Assembly (NCBI RefSeq): GCF_965363235.1
Contig: NC_134839.1
Location: 96,181,743 to 96,245,742 of the forward strand
Direction: 5' to 3'
Source of the DNA: Mytilus galloprovincialis
Taxonomy: Eukaryota > Mollusca > Bivalvia > Mytilida > Mytilidae
Length of the DNA stretch: 64,000 nucleotides
This document shows positions 35,576-47,792 of this stretch, one piece after another. Under the pieces are notes generated by a model. That model searched no databases. It saw nothing but the letters and a program-made list of their open reading frames with translations, and was not told where the DNA came from. A program made the position numbers and the translations under genes. Positions within the stretch are counted from its first letter, which is position 1, and each line of letters starts with the position of its first letter.

Positions 35576-37197
35576 GTCTATAGTTTAATAAGTGGCGATT
35601 ATGCTTCCTTATTTTTATGGTTACCTGCGTAATAAACCAATTGAGGGAAGATCAAAATGTAAAGGGTCTTAAGTCTAGCAATCAAAAGATTGCACACCAC
35701 GAGAGAGTGGCAAGTATGGACATTAAGGTCGAAAATACACCATATTCGCATTAGCAAATGCGCTTAATAAATGGTTGACATCTCAAATATTTATACTAGG
35801 AACTTAGTTCATAAGACATATCGGTTGTGTTTTAATAACGTTGTTTATTCTGCAAACTACACCAATTAAGACCCTTTTGTTTGCTATATAATCCTCGGGG
35901 TAACGCTTCAAATTTTTTTCAGTAGAGGTGAGCAGCTGAGACATCGAGTAACCAATCAGGCTCGTGTATTTTGTATAAAAACAAAACAGACCCTTTTAAA
36001 TATTTGAGAACTAAAAGGTATTTATAGCTTAATTACTAGTGAAAGTATTCACATTGCATCTATCTTGACAGTTTTTTTCACCTACGTTTATTGCAGATCT
36101 AGACATAAGTCTTTATTCTGTGTTAATTTTGTAAATGTATCCACCCTGAATCATAAAAAAGGGGTTAAGCCGACCTTTAAACGATCCGAGCTTCTGTTAT
36201 GAGGAGTACCTAACATGCTTAAATATACTCCCATAAAAATCGGGATCATTGATGTTTTTTTTTTCTCCACATTTTTAGAACAATTTGCCAATAGTCAATG
36301 CTTCCTATTACTTTTATAAAGAGATGAATTCCTAAGCATATTATAATTACTCATTCTTAAAAGTTGACTTTTTTTGTCAACGTTTCCGTAAATATTACTT
36401 TTTTTTCACGTGATACGTCATCTGCTTATACATAATGTAACCGGTTAGTGATTATCTAAATACATGTTGAAAGACGTTCATAGCTGCAAAATATAAAAGT
36501 GCATTTATTTTCTAAAAAAACTTGATCATTCCCGCTACTTTTTTTGTCTTAACAGATACAAATTGTCTTATTGGTGCAATTTAGTTTTTGTGTGCGATAT
36601 CAATGTAACGCTATTTCACGAAGAAATAAATAGATTTGAGAGATAGTAGATACATTTTCGATATTGGCATCAAACGAATCTATGAGAAAATAACGTTGTC
36701 TGAATACATTATACACTTGCATATCAGCAACCTTGCATTTATTTCATCGTCATTTTGCGACCTAAACATGCATCGTAAACTTGAAAAAAGATTTATTCCA
36801 GCAGTTCTTTCCTACTACCTTCTGCATAGTAAGTGCCTAACTCCCCGGAGTTGTAATCCATAATTTATGACACTTAACAAAACGTATGTGTTGAAAAAAG
36901 TAAAATTACAAAATTACCGAACTCCGAGGAAAATTCAAAACGGTAAGTCCGTAATCAAATCAAAAGCTCAAACACATCAAACTAATCGAAAACAACTGTC
37001 ATATTCCTGACTTCGTACAAACATTTCCTTATGTAGAAAATGGTGGACTAAAACTTGTTTTATAGCTAGGTAAACCTTTCACTTGTATGACAGTCGCATA
37101 AAATTTCATTATATTGAAAACGATGAGTGAACAAAACAAATCTAATGTTATAATAAATGTAGTTTCCCTTTGAATTAGTCTGATTTGCCATATTTAA

Positions 37198-37911
37198 GGT
37201 AGCACAATACAAAGATTTTTTCACTCCCAATCAGACAACTTTAAACTGATGTAATTCATTTCATCCTTCTTTATATTTTATAAATGAGGTACCAAAAGAA
37301 AGAAGAAAGATTAATCTTTCAAATTGTGATAATTTCATTATGACATAATTATTACATAATTAATTATTATGTAATTAGTTGCTATATTGTGATGTCCACA
37401 CTTGAATGAATTTAGCGTCTTTGTTCTTCATAGCATCCAAAAACATTTTATAGATTCTTATACTACACAGCTTGACCTCCAAAAATGTGTCTCAGATTTC
37501 CAAAAACATCAATAGAACAAATTTTATACCCAATTGAATTTAGTGGTCTCTTATGAATTGATGCTGCAAATTTCATTGAAGATTTATGAGAGAATGAAAT
37601 ACAATAGGAAAAATCTGAGACACAGTTTTGGAGGTCAAAATATGTTGTGCAAGAATCTATAAAAATGTTTGGGATGCTATGAAAAACAAAGAAGCTAAAT
37701 TCATTTAAGTATGGGCATCACAATATGGCAACTAATTACATAACAATTAATTATATAATAATTATGTCATAATGAAATTATCACAATTTGAAAGATTAAT
37801 CTTTCTTCTTTCTTTTGGTGCCTCATTTATAAAATTTAAAGAAAGATAAGTGGAATTACATCAGTTTAAAGATGTCTGATTGAGGATGAAAAATCTTTGT
37901 ATTGTGCTACC
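37198..37911. mobile_element. 714-bp hairpin element with TTAA duplication (piggyBac-like MITE)
   Basis: Almost the whole element is two inverted arms of about 310 bp beginning GGTAGCACAATACAAAGATT. It is flanked by TTAA at 37194-37197 and 37912-37915. The empty site is visible in arm 1 near 31005-31025. TTAA targets are typical of piggyBac; Kolobok is an alternative. Confidence 0.85.
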
Positions 37912-38218
37912 TTAATGTTATAATAAATGTTGTCTCCCTTTTGGATTGATCCAGTTCCACGAATACTTAAGACTGGCATGAAAGTGTAATTTCCATGGTA
38001 TCATTTTTCAAATATTCTTTGAACAACGGTTATGATGGTTGTTTGAATCGTAAGAATACTTTTATACTTGTAAATGCATTAAAAGTGAAATTAAAGAAAA
38101 GAGAGAATGACACGGCTGTTTTCTTTTTTTTTCTTAGATACATTGCGCTTGTTTTTTCATACCTTCTATATATTATCATATAATTCATGTACACACGTGA
38201 CAAATTATTTCATAATTT

Positions 38219-38453
38219 TTTATTTTAGTATATGTGAAAATAAATTGTACAAGTTGTTAACATAAACTTTTGCACATCGATTTGACACAGTTCACATAAT
38301 CAGAAAAACTATTGTTTTCTAATCTTGCGAAAACACAACATTGGGACCAGGAAACGAAGTAACTCAAGGAAAATGCCGATCGAGCTGGCAAATCAAGTTA
38401 TCCTGAGGTAACATCTTAGTTTAAACGGACTGTGTATATGTAGTGAGCATCAT
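38219..38453 (-). other. 3'UTR exon and polyadenylation signal, copy 2
   Basis: On the minus strand the exon starts at 38453 after TTTTAG and reaches AATAAA at 38224-38219. It matches 25840-26070 in inverted orientation. Confidence 0.7.
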
Positions 38454-39439
38454 CTAAAATAAAAATAAAAATAAATTTTAAACAATGTATGAGTCCAATG
38501 TATCTGAATATTTCAAAATTAAGGTATCATGTTTTTACTAAACTATTATTCTTCCGTCCCCTTAATTCGTTCATTATCACAACTTGGTCACATATTAGAA
38601 TCACGCTTTCACTGGACATTTGTTGTCGATAATGCATTTGTTTTCGTATTTCACAGCTCAGAATTATAACGTCTTCTTTTTGCTTGTTGATAAATGTACT
38701 AGTTAGTGAGATTTCTACGGTCAATTACAGTATACAAAAAACAAAAATGTGTTTAAGTTACAATCTTTTAACGTACTTTTTACTTACAGCTTATTATTTC
38801 ACGATAAAAAAAGGTGCTATTCCAATTAAAAAGTGATTGATAAAAATCTTTTTCTTGGTCAGCAAGTGGGTCACATGGTATTTCCTTGTCGATTGATTTA
38901 AGGTCAGTTGTATCGAGTGTCATAGCAAAACACAAATGAATGATAAAAGCGCAACGTGTCGATATTTCACTGGGAACATTAATGAAGTATCCGAAATTAA
39001 TTCTTATTTGGTGTCTTAAACAAATTATCTGCTAATCACATTGCCGTGATTGTGCTCTTTATCAGTACAAAAATGTTTAAAAATGCCTTATGTGACCAAT
39101 TTATCGAAAAATATATTATATCAGTAAAACCCCAAAGAAGATTTACAGAATGAAAAAAGAAGAAACCTTAGATCTCATATTGGTTGAACGTTTTGATTAA
39201 CAATTTATGAAAAACAGATGGGGTTAAGGTGGAAATGAGATACTGGTTTGAGATTGTGAATTCAAACATCGGCTTAGAAAAGTACAATAGCAGAAGGAAC
39301 GGGCATTAAACCAATGACACCTGGTTTCGGACAGGTAATTAGTCATTGGGATATGCATGTCCTGATAGACTGACTTTTAGCGTCTATTCTATCTAAAATG
39401 ATGACACAATGAATGTTGTATTATGTTTACTTACAGGTT

Positions 39440-40093
39440 TCAACCCAAGCTACTGGTCAATGAGTTTCCGGTGGCGTTTGTGAGGTCCAGGAGAAGCAAG
39501 AATCCGAACACTGAAATACAGATCATATGATATTTTAATATTTTTAAATTACTATAATAATGCAGAAATGTTGAAAACATACGCCTGTTAGCAAACAATT
39601 GGTATGTACTTGTATAAGTATTTAGACAAGAGACCGAACACTGAAAGCAGATAAATAGTGTATAATGTTTTTGTTAACAAACTATAATAATATATAATCG
39701 TAGAATATATAAGCTCCATACTAATACTCGTTTTTTTTATCAAATCAATTTTAAGTATACAAAATTGAGAATACAAAATACTTATTTTGCTGTTGGAATG
39801 AAAGAAATGATAAATATATAAGATTCTTAATAACCATAGATGTCCTTCAATGGTTATTAACGTATTTTTGTTTAAATATAAGACTTACAGTAGTTAAGAA
39901 GTTTGGCTCCTTTGAGTTGAGCTGTGGCAGCGTTTCCATAGTTGTACAGTCCTCTCTGTTGTGTGTAGGCATTAAGTTGATTCTGGTAGTAAGCTGGGTA
40001 TCCTGACTGGTATCCGGATTGGTATCCGTATTGCTGGGCCATGACGAAAGCAACCAGGCATGGGACCAGGACAAGGATGATGGATTTGTTCAT
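39440..40093 (-). CDS. Secreted Tyr/Gln/Gly-rich 91-aa peptide, copy 2
   Basis: Exon 2 is 40111-39889 (ATG at 40093) and exon 3 is 39510-39435 (TGA at 39442-39440), so this copy ends in TGA rather than TAA. The predicted protein is identical to copy 1: signal peptide to Ala19, GYQSGYQSGYPAYY, hydrophobic LFGFLLLLDL, NAT sequon. All differences from copy 1 that I counted in exon 2 (five) are synonymous. A second acceptor with a short alternative exon lies at 39640-39588. Two first exons precede it (40781 and 40602). It is convergent with copy 1 across the inverted-repeat centre and the first of three tandem minus-strand copies. Function unknown. Confidence 0.88.
39588..39640 (-). other. Candidate alternative exon 3 in copy 2
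   Basis: Upstream of the normal exon 3 a good acceptor (TATCTGCTTTCAG) is followed by TGTTCGGTCTCTTG, close to the start of the normal exon. In the correct phase it would encode LFGLLSKYLYKYIPIVC and stop, replacing the hydrophobic NAT-containing tail with a basic, Tyr-rich, Cys-ended tail. Copy 1 has the downstream part (CTAAATACTT) but not the TGTTCGG start; copies 3 and 4 lack it. No donor is needed if it is terminal, but no poly(A) signal was checked. Confidence 0.35.
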
Positions 40094-40601
40094 TTTAATG
40101 GTATTTGGTGACTAGAATTAAGAAATATTTAAATTTTCATTTATTATGACAATATAATGTATGTTGAGAAAGTTATTCTTGCGAACGCTTAAATAATAAC
40201 ACGAATTATGCATTGACAGGCACTTTTACAAAATTGAAAGAAAATGAATAAAAAATAAATAAACAAATAAACAATTAACAAACAAATAAATCTGTATGTT
40301 CTCATACATATTTTTTTGTGCACCAATATCTCAATGTTTAATACTGTTTTACTAAATATTTATTGTAAAACATCGTGTGAGCCTGCAACATCCATGAAAA
40401 TAAAGATTCCTTGAAATTAATATAAAAAAAATATTGAGATATCTTACAATATGACAAAATGTTCTAAATGATGCTTCCGATAGACTTCATAAGTAAACAT
40501 GTTGAAATTATAGAAGAAGTAATCGTTGTGAATTTTATTTGAAGCATGAATGAAACATTTTGTTTGATACGGATGGCATATAATTCAGCTTTAAGACTTA
40601 C

Positions 40602-40649
40602 CTGATATATCTGATTGAGAGTTATCATATATATTTTTTCTTTTTATAA
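40602..40649 (-). promoter_or_regulatory. Second first-exon-like unit, copy 2
   Basis: Ninety-four per cent of a normal exon is not claimed, but AACTCTCAATCAGATATATCAG|GTAAGT mirrors the normal leader (CACTCTCAATTAGATATCTCAG), with a TATA-like TTATAAAAAG at 40649-40640. It lies 179 bases inside intron 1 and could act as a second start site. Confidence 0.5.
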
Positions 40650-40780
40650 ATTTCATGATAAAAATATTATGAATGGCAAGTTCAAATTGGTTAAATGGTT
40701 CTTCACCATGTTGATATTTGTGTAAGTTTAACAACAAAGTAAATAGTTGTTTTGAAATAAATTAAACATCTAAGACTCAC

Positions 40781-40836
40781 CTGAGATATCTAATTGACAG
40801 TTATCTGTACGAAATAATTCTGAAGGTCTTTATATA
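40781..40836 (-). promoter_or_regulatory. Core promoter and non-coding exon 1, copy 2
   Basis: TATATAAA at 40836-40829 on the minus strand and a leader ending CAG|GTGAGT (exon end 40781). Sequence matches the copy 1 promoter closely, including about 130 bases upstream. Confidence 0.75.
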
Positions 40837-41204
40837 CTACCAAGGTTTAAATTTTGAAAGTTTACATCATATACATAGGAAACACTTACAAGTATTATAT
40901 AGATCGACAGTATATGTAAGTCCATGTAATACATGTACATGTAGTTGTGCACTAGACAAGGAACTTGTTCTGTAAATACGTAGACTTATTATTAACAATT
41001 TCAGATTTAGTAAGTTTTAGATTGATTTTATTCGAAGTATAAAAAATAATTATCTTAATAGGTGTGGGATGCAAAATGTAGGTAAACAGGACATTAATTT
41101 ATTAAACGAACGCAACATTTATACTGCATCCTCAGATCTGAGTTATTCAAAAGTTTGAATTTCGAGCATTTAGGACAAAGTTAACATCGGAACTAAACAC
41201 ATTT

Positions 41205-41206
41205 AT

Positions 41207-41272
<66 letters not shown>

Positions 41273-41885
41273 AGTTGTTGGCATGACACGGGTTATGTTC
41301 TTCTCATATATTTTATGATAGTATGATACTAAACCCCTAACGGGATGGATTGTACCTGATATTCATATGATGAAGACATAATCTTTCAATCAGTTTAAAT
41401 GAGGTCTGGAGCTGGCATGTCAGTTAACTGCTAGTAGTCTGTTGTTATTTATGTATTATTGTCATTTTATTTATTTTCTTTTGTTACATCTTTTGACATC
41501 AGACTCGGACTTCTCTTGAACTTAATTTTAATGTGCGTATTGTTATTCTTTTACTTTTCTACATTGGCTAGAGGTATAGGGGGAGGGTTGAGATCTCATA
41601 AACATGTTTAACCCCGCCGCAATTTTGCGCCTGTCCCAAGTCAGGAGCCTCTGGCCTTTGTTAGTCTTGTATGATTTAAAATTTTAGTTTCTTGTGTTTA
41701 ATTCGGAGTTTAGTATGACGTCCATTATCACTGTACTATTATGCATATTTTAGGGGCCAGCTGAAGGACACCTACGGGTGCGGGAATTCTCGCTACATTG
41801 AAGACCCATTGGTTGCCTTCGGCTGTTGTTTGCTCTATGGTCGGGTGGTTGTCGCTTTGACATATTCACCATTTCCTTTCTCAAT
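41205..41885. repeat. Dispersed repeat with a 61-base A run, private to unit 2
   Basis: A run of 61 A (41211-41271), then blocks ACAGTTGTTGGCATGACACG, GGGGGAGGGTTGAGATCTCA, AACCCCGCCGCAATTTTGCG and TACGGGTGCGGGAATTCTCG. Unit 3 near 51165-51180 lacks it, giving an approximate empty site. Its CCTGACTTGGGACAGG-type block, in reverse, also occurs in the 61558-61970 repeat. Confidence 0.7.
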
Positions 41886-42129
41886 TTTACATACACAATT
41901 TGGAGGTTCTCGAAAAAATAATTGTGAACTGTATTTTGTGAGACGGCTACTTATAGCATATTTGCTATTTATAAATTAAAACAATTAGCAAAGTCATGAA
42001 GAATTCTTGTCTTGACGGTCTATTTCTATCTGTGACAGGAGAGTTTTTCGGATAGTTAAGGAAAATGAATAGAATGTTTTCTACAAACATTTTGCATTAA
42101 ATTTTGAAATCGGTTTTGATAAGGCTTAT

Positions 42130-42510
42130 TTAAGTATTTACGGGACGGATACATGTTCTACGATATCAGTACACTTGTCAGGTTGCAAGACAAGAACTAT
42201 CATAGCATGTTATTTTGTTATGCTTCACTTATGGACATTATGTTTTTCGGTCTATGCGTTTGTTGTACCGTTCGTCCGTCCGTCCGTTTGTCGTACCGTC
42301 CGTCTGTCCGTTTGTTCGTCCGTCCGTTCCGCTTCAGATTAAAGTTTTTGGTCTCGGTAGTTTTTGATGAAGTTAAAGTCCAATTAACTTGAAACTTAAT
42401 ACACATGTTCCATATGATATTGTCTTTCTAATTTTAAAGCCAAATTAAAGTTTCGACCGGTTCACTGTATCCTTGTACCGGCATCCTTGTACTATGGACA
42501 CTTTCTTATT
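42130..42510 (+). repeat. Dispersed repeat with (GTCC)n core, unit 2
   Basis: GTCCGTCCGTCCGTTTG microsatellite near 42268-42330, followed by AGTTTTTGATGAAGTTAAAG and TTGTACTATGGACAC blocks. Its partner at 51415-51830 in unit 3 shares position and order, so it was present before the tandem duplication. A small open frame across it (MFYDISTLVRLQDKNYHS...) is open in both but repeat-derived. Confidence 0.65.
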
Positions 42511-43729
42511 TATTCTTTTATTTTATTGGTTATTTTACTCGCTTTCATAATTATTTTAAAATTACGGCAAAGGTCTCAACTTATTTTCTAGTTGATGGCT
42601 ATCACGAAGAGCAATGTATATATACCACTGTATAACTAAGTAGATGTGTCAATTTGCTCTACAGTTTCTGTTCCATAGTTCTCTTGTATCTTTAGACTTT
42701 AGATCTGATGATTTTTGGGTAGAATTGAGATAGAAAAAGACTAAGAAAAGTAGGAATTTTATGAAATGATCGACAGTTCCAGCAAGAACATTTTTTTTAA
42801 TGATAACTATTTTGTTTCAAATATAACACAAAAAGTTATTATGGGAAGCCTATTCCTAACAGGAAATATTTCTTTTTTGTTACACAAATTTACTGACCCC
42901 GAACATTCAAAGTTTTCCTTTAATTGCGTTTTTTTTGGAATTCTATCGTGCAGTACTACTTATGTACGTTTCACTTTTCACCTTTTTTGCAATATGTAAC
43001 AACTTTGTACTCTAATATAATTGGATCTTTAAATGGAATTTTCTTTCAGATTATGGTACTATAGAAACCTACAAAAATAAAATTGTATATTGAATCACAA
43101 GACAGGTACCTCAAAATTGTAGTCCAAACCTAATACAGTACTGTAAAATAACTGGTACTGACTAAGTTTAAGATTTAGTATTAAAATATTACAATATCTG
43201 CAATGTATGATTTCACTAAGTTTTATCACATTTTACCTTAAATATTGAATTCTTAGGGGAAAAGCCTTTATCCTAATCGATACTTTGCAAAAACAGTATG
43301 ATAATATTTCTCTATTTTAAAAAAAAATATTCTGTGATTTTTTCGTAAAAGAAGCGAATATGAAATTTTGTATTTTCATATTGTATATCTATTTGAAAAT
43401 TCAAATGAAATATATCGAAAAGTAAACCATGAAAGTAACTATATTTGTCTGCATATTTCTTGATGTGTTTATAAACATTAACTTTGTATCAATATTTCAC
43501 AGAAATTAATGTATTGTAAGTCGTTAGAGTTATACCCTACAATACATGTAACATGCTTGGACAGAGAAGACGGAAAATAGCATGCTTAACTTTAAAACGA
43601 CCCTATAATAAAGATTTCACGAAACAATGATTTTCTGATAATAACAAAGTCATGAAAGTAGAAACACATACAAATTCAATGTATTAGAAAGGAAAAGAGA
43701 GCTATGAAGGTATTCACACAACGATAATA

Positions 43730-43923
43730 CCGTAAAGCGGGTTATTTTCGCGGGGTGTACATTTTCGCTTATTTTCGCGGATTCCGCCAATTTAAAAGTA
43801 TACATGCAAAGGTATTCATAAAAGTTTTGAATCCGCCAAAATAATAACCGCTAAAATATTTCGTATACCTTATTCAATGTAAATCGCGAAATTAAACACC
43901 CGCGAAAATAACCCGCTATACGG
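43730..43923. mobile_element. 194-bp TA-flanked MITE
   Basis: Inverted ends CCGTAAAGCGGGTTATTTTC and CCCGCTATACGG, flanked by TA (43728-43729 and 43924-43925). Unit 3 near 53090-53102 has the empty site. It also has internal CGCGGATTCCGCC-type inverted motifs. Confidence 0.85.
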
Positions 43924-44587
43924 TATATAGTCTTAATGAAGCAATTTTTAACATCCTTTGAACTATTCAAAAGTAAAATAACAAAGATACCGAATTTAAA
44001 GCTATTATTTAAATTATCAAATTAAAAATTGACATATTCATCAGATGCCCTCAAGGTGTACATCGTCCATATAGTAGTTACTTTGAGAGAAGATTTTAAT
44101 GTATATCTCGACATGAAGTAAATAAACAAAAATTAACATAATTAAATTTGAAACGAAAATTCTTTGAAGCATCTTTAATGTCAATGTTTAAGAATAAAAA
44201 AACCAAATAGCAAATTTTCATTAAATGCAACCTGTTCAAATCTGAAAATACTTCGTACTGGATTTGTTTTCATGTTCAGTTCGAGACCGGTTCGACTTCA
44301 CAAATTGTATTTATTCTGATAAATCCTTACAAAACAATATAATACACTGTAAATGTGAAAGAGCAGATTTCGACCTTAATGATGATCGGTATTTGTTTTA
44401 AATCTAATCTTATATTGTAAGCACAATGAAAAGATTTTCTGTACATTATTCTCACATCATCACAATTGCGGATTGTTCTTTTATAATCAAAATTGTGTCT
44501 TACTCTCTAACTATTACAATTATGGCGCATGACCAATAACTAATCATCTTAAAAAAAGAAACAAATGACATATACTGTATAACTTAA

Positions 44588-45011
44588 GGGAAAACGGTAG
44601 TATTAAATTTTGCCAGCATTAGGTTGGCCTTTTGTGTACCCAAGGCAGGTGAAGGAGGTCAAATTAGGAGCGCTCTGATTGGATGTAAGGGTACACTATA
44701 TTTTTTATTTATCTATGAATAACTGCAGTGTGTATATTTACAATATAAATTTTGAAACCTATTGAAATATTTTCTAGAAAAGACTTCCAAAATTTCATAA
44801 ATTTGGTGCAAAATGACGGTGGGCATGGACAACATAAACAAGCTCCGTTGGAAGTTGGTCATGATACTATTTGGCTTTAATTTTTAAAACAGAATAATAA
44901 AGTACTAACACAACATATAACTGTTTTATCCAGGTTTTTATCTTAAAAAGTGGTAAATTTAGAAAATGTTAATATTGTCGCCTATGGCAGAATAAATAGT
45001 ACCGTTTTCCC
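44588..45011. mobile_element. 424-bp TIR element (GGGAAAACGGTA ends)
   Basis: Imperfect TIRs beginning GGGAAAACGGTAGTATT / GGGAAAACGGTACTATT. The flanks are TTAA on the left and TATA on the right. Unit 3 near 53825-53850 lacks it. Non-coding. TTAA targeting is possible but the duplication is not exact. Confidence 0.7.
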
Positions 45012-46954
45012 TATAGGTATCTGTGCCTATGATACAAACTTGCGTTATTCACACACAATGCTCTACTTATTTCACCTGGCACAAAGGTTAGTGTGAATTT
45101 TTTTAATATCATCATTAGGCGTCCGTTGTCCTTATTAAAACGCACGTATATAATTGTCTTATATTTTAAACTGTTAGAGTTAAACAAATATTGACCCGGA
45201 AAGAACTGTAAGGATTTACATTTTTTTGTATATATATCAAAACTGTTGGACAGCTTCCTTTGATAGGAGTGTTGTCTTAAAATGATGCATTTTAAGATAA
45301 CCATAAAAAATTTAATTACACATAAAGTGAAAGAGTAAATAGCAAAACCACTTTATTTGGTCGTAATTGTCAGCCGAATCTTAAAGGAATAATTGCCCTT
45401 AGAAGACGATATTTAACCATTTTTGTGTTTTATTGGGAAAAGAGAGGCGAAAGATACAAGAGGAACAGCCAAACAAAAGAAGAATGGGAGAAACTATAAA
45501 CAGCGAAAATGATCGTCATGCCATCGTCATATAAGTCAACGCTCCTTTAAGGATCATTGCCCTTGAAATGCGGATTGATTTTACACAATTTTCTGTTTTT
45601 AAGGAACTAATGTATATAGAGATAGACTGTAAAAGCATGTGATGGCCAAGAGCTAAATACAGGTCAAAAGGTTCAACCCGATAGCAGACTTCTTTTGGAC
45701 TTGTCGCAGTATAGTACACCGTGCAAGACACTCATGGGTAGTCAATGTCTTTAATAACAACGCCGTGGTAATGTAAACAGAAAAATTTAACAGCACGACA
45801 ACATCTTATCAGTAGTCAATATGACCGAAATTGACAGTTAACATTTGAAAGATGAATAGCTATTGAAAGATGAATGGTACCCACTTTTTTTTTCTCTTGC
45901 CAAAAATTATCAGAAATATTCTTATTGCGTGGTACCGAATTTTAGCCAAAATGACATTTTAGATATAAAGAATCCAAGACACTGTTATTCATAAGAAGCG
46001 AATATGCCGCCGCATTTGCTTCATTATATTTTGGTAAACGTACCTGTGTAATAAACCAGTTGAGGGTATATCAAAATAGAAAGTTTCCTTGGCTACTAAA
46101 GCCTGGCAAGTTTTAAAGATTTGATACAACGAAAGGATCTTAAATATCGAAGAAAGATCTGAAATACACGATCTTCTAAATTGAATTCATGAATTAACTG
46201 AAATAGTTTGACAACATAAAGCTAGCATGCACATGTCTAAAAAACGAAAATTGAACATATGGTGGCTGAAGAAAGTTGTTCATTCTGCATTATATAGACC
46301 CTTTATAATTACATTAGTTCGATCTTAAAAGCTCAGATATGTATGGGAAACTGAGTGCTGTAAACTGAGTTTACTGAAGTGGACAATTCAGTTGTTTCAA
46401 TTGTAATAATGAGTAATATACAATTTTGTATAACAATCGATGAAACACGCATTCGTCAATTTTCAAGCGATATAGTTTTAGAGTGGGCAGGTTGTTCGTT
46501 CCTTAGCGTTTATTCACCAATGCTTGGCGTCACAAAATGAAATATTCGTACTAGATACTAAGTTGAAAAGACATATCAGTTCATTCAGTTGTAGATTACT
46601 GTTGTTTATTATGCAAACAAATGTCATTCCCACCTATTTGTATTCCGTTTAGTCCTCGAGAGTGGATGGGGCATGTCGATCGATCCTTTTGTGATTGGGA
46701 TGAGCATCTGAGACATCCAGTAACCCGCCATGTTAGTATATTTGTAATATCAAAAACTAATATTCATCGGTGTTACGTTTTTCACGGAAAGGTCAATAGA
46801 GTTGAGAAATATCTAATATATTTTCGACAGGGGTTTATTCGAATCTGTTCAAAGAATCGACGTCTAATCCTTTCATATAATAGAACTTGAAATTTTACTA
46901 CCAATTTTGCATCGCATTATCTTGACCTTATTCTATATCATTAACCTGAAAAAT

Positions 46955-47400
46955 AGTGATGGATAAAGGCAGATGTGGTGTGAGTGCCAATGAGACAACT
47001 CTCCATCCAAATAACAATTTAAAAAAAGTAAACCATTATAGGTTAAAGTACGGCTTTCAACACGGAGCCTTGGCTCACACCGAACAACAAGCTATAAAGG
47101 GCCCCAAAATTACTAGTATAAAACCATTCAAACGCGAAAACCAACGGTCTAATCTATATAAACAAAACGAGAAACGAGAAACACGTATATATTACATAAA
47201 CAAACGACAACTACTGTACATCAGATTCCTGACTTAGGACAGGTGCAAACATTTGCAGCGGGATTAAACGTTTTAATGGATCCAAACCTTCTCCCTTTTT
47301 CCGAAACAATAGCATAACATCACAACATAGAAAAACATACGATAAAATATCAATTGGCAGACTTAACTCAATCAAAAAACGTATGATGACCTATTTTAGG
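46955..47400 (+). repeat. Diverged retroposon-like dispersed repeat
   Basis: Same block order as 61558-61970 (GAGTGCCAATGAGACAACTC, ACAAGCTATAAAGGGCCCC, TTCAAACGCGAAAACCAACG, CCTGACTTAGGACAGGTGC) but more diverged, so an older copy. Confidence 0.7.
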
Positions 47401-47565
47401 GGCTCGTCCCTACCACACATTACATGAGTAGTATTCCTGGATTTGTAAGGACAATAGAATTAATAGAAAATAAAAAATGACTCAGCTGTACTCTTAAATA
47501 TCTTGCGCGAGTTCCATCTTGTATCACATATTCTAGTATACACACGATGTAATAAATACAAATAT

Positions 47566-47792
47566 TTTATTTAAATATTTATTAAAATAAATTGTAAAAG
47601 ATGTTAACATAAACTACTGTACATCGGTTAAGACACACTTATTATTTAGTATAATTATTCTTCTCCCGACTTGTGAAAACACAAAATTGGAACGATGAAA
47701 CGTCATATTTTCTAGATATACAGGTCGAGAGGGAAACTGAAGTTATCCCCAAGTAGCATCTAGGCTTTAGCTGAATATGCATGGATCATTTT
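47566..47792 (-). other. 3'UTR exon and polyadenylation signal, copy 3
   Basis: On the minus strand it starts at 47792 after TTTCAG; AATAAA at 47571-47566. Confidence 0.65.

Larger units (their letters stand above)
35580..41100 (-). repeat. Inverted segmental duplication, arm 2 (carries gene copy 2)
   Basis: Reverse-complement match of 23190-34055 over the promoter, exons and 3' flank. Private insertions are the TTAA-flanked hairpin element 37198-37911 and a diverged stretch at 36450-36850. Its left edge (about 35580) also matches the left edges of the tandem units at about 45990 and 57300. Confidence 0.85.
35590..45990 (-). repeat. Tandem unit 2 of the peptide-gene array
   Basis: From the CCTGCGTAATAAACCAATTG-type left edge through gene copy 2 to the point where the same edge motif (CCTGTGTAATAAACCAGTTG) starts unit 3 near 45990-46060. 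Beyond the genes it has no convincing coding sequence: 40,980-45,990 is AT-rich upstream spacer with the repeats listed separately. It aligns with 51,000-57,290 in unit 3. Confidence 0.75.

Noticed and set aside
39847-40074. Second long open frame overlapping exon 2 of copies 2 and 4 (also 60056-60256)
   Set aside because: It is a shifted frame of the peptide exon, open because of the regular codon pattern. Conservation follows the main frame, with synonymous changes there.
42153-42392. Small open frame MFYDISTLVRLQDKNYHS... found again at 51439-51705
   Set aside because: It runs through the (GTCC)n microsatellite of a dispersed repeat, and its second half differs between copies. There is no sign of coding selection.
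42766-42999. 77-codon open frame upstream of copy 2
   Set aside because: The matching position in unit 3 (about 52150-52380) is not kept open, so it is probably spacer.
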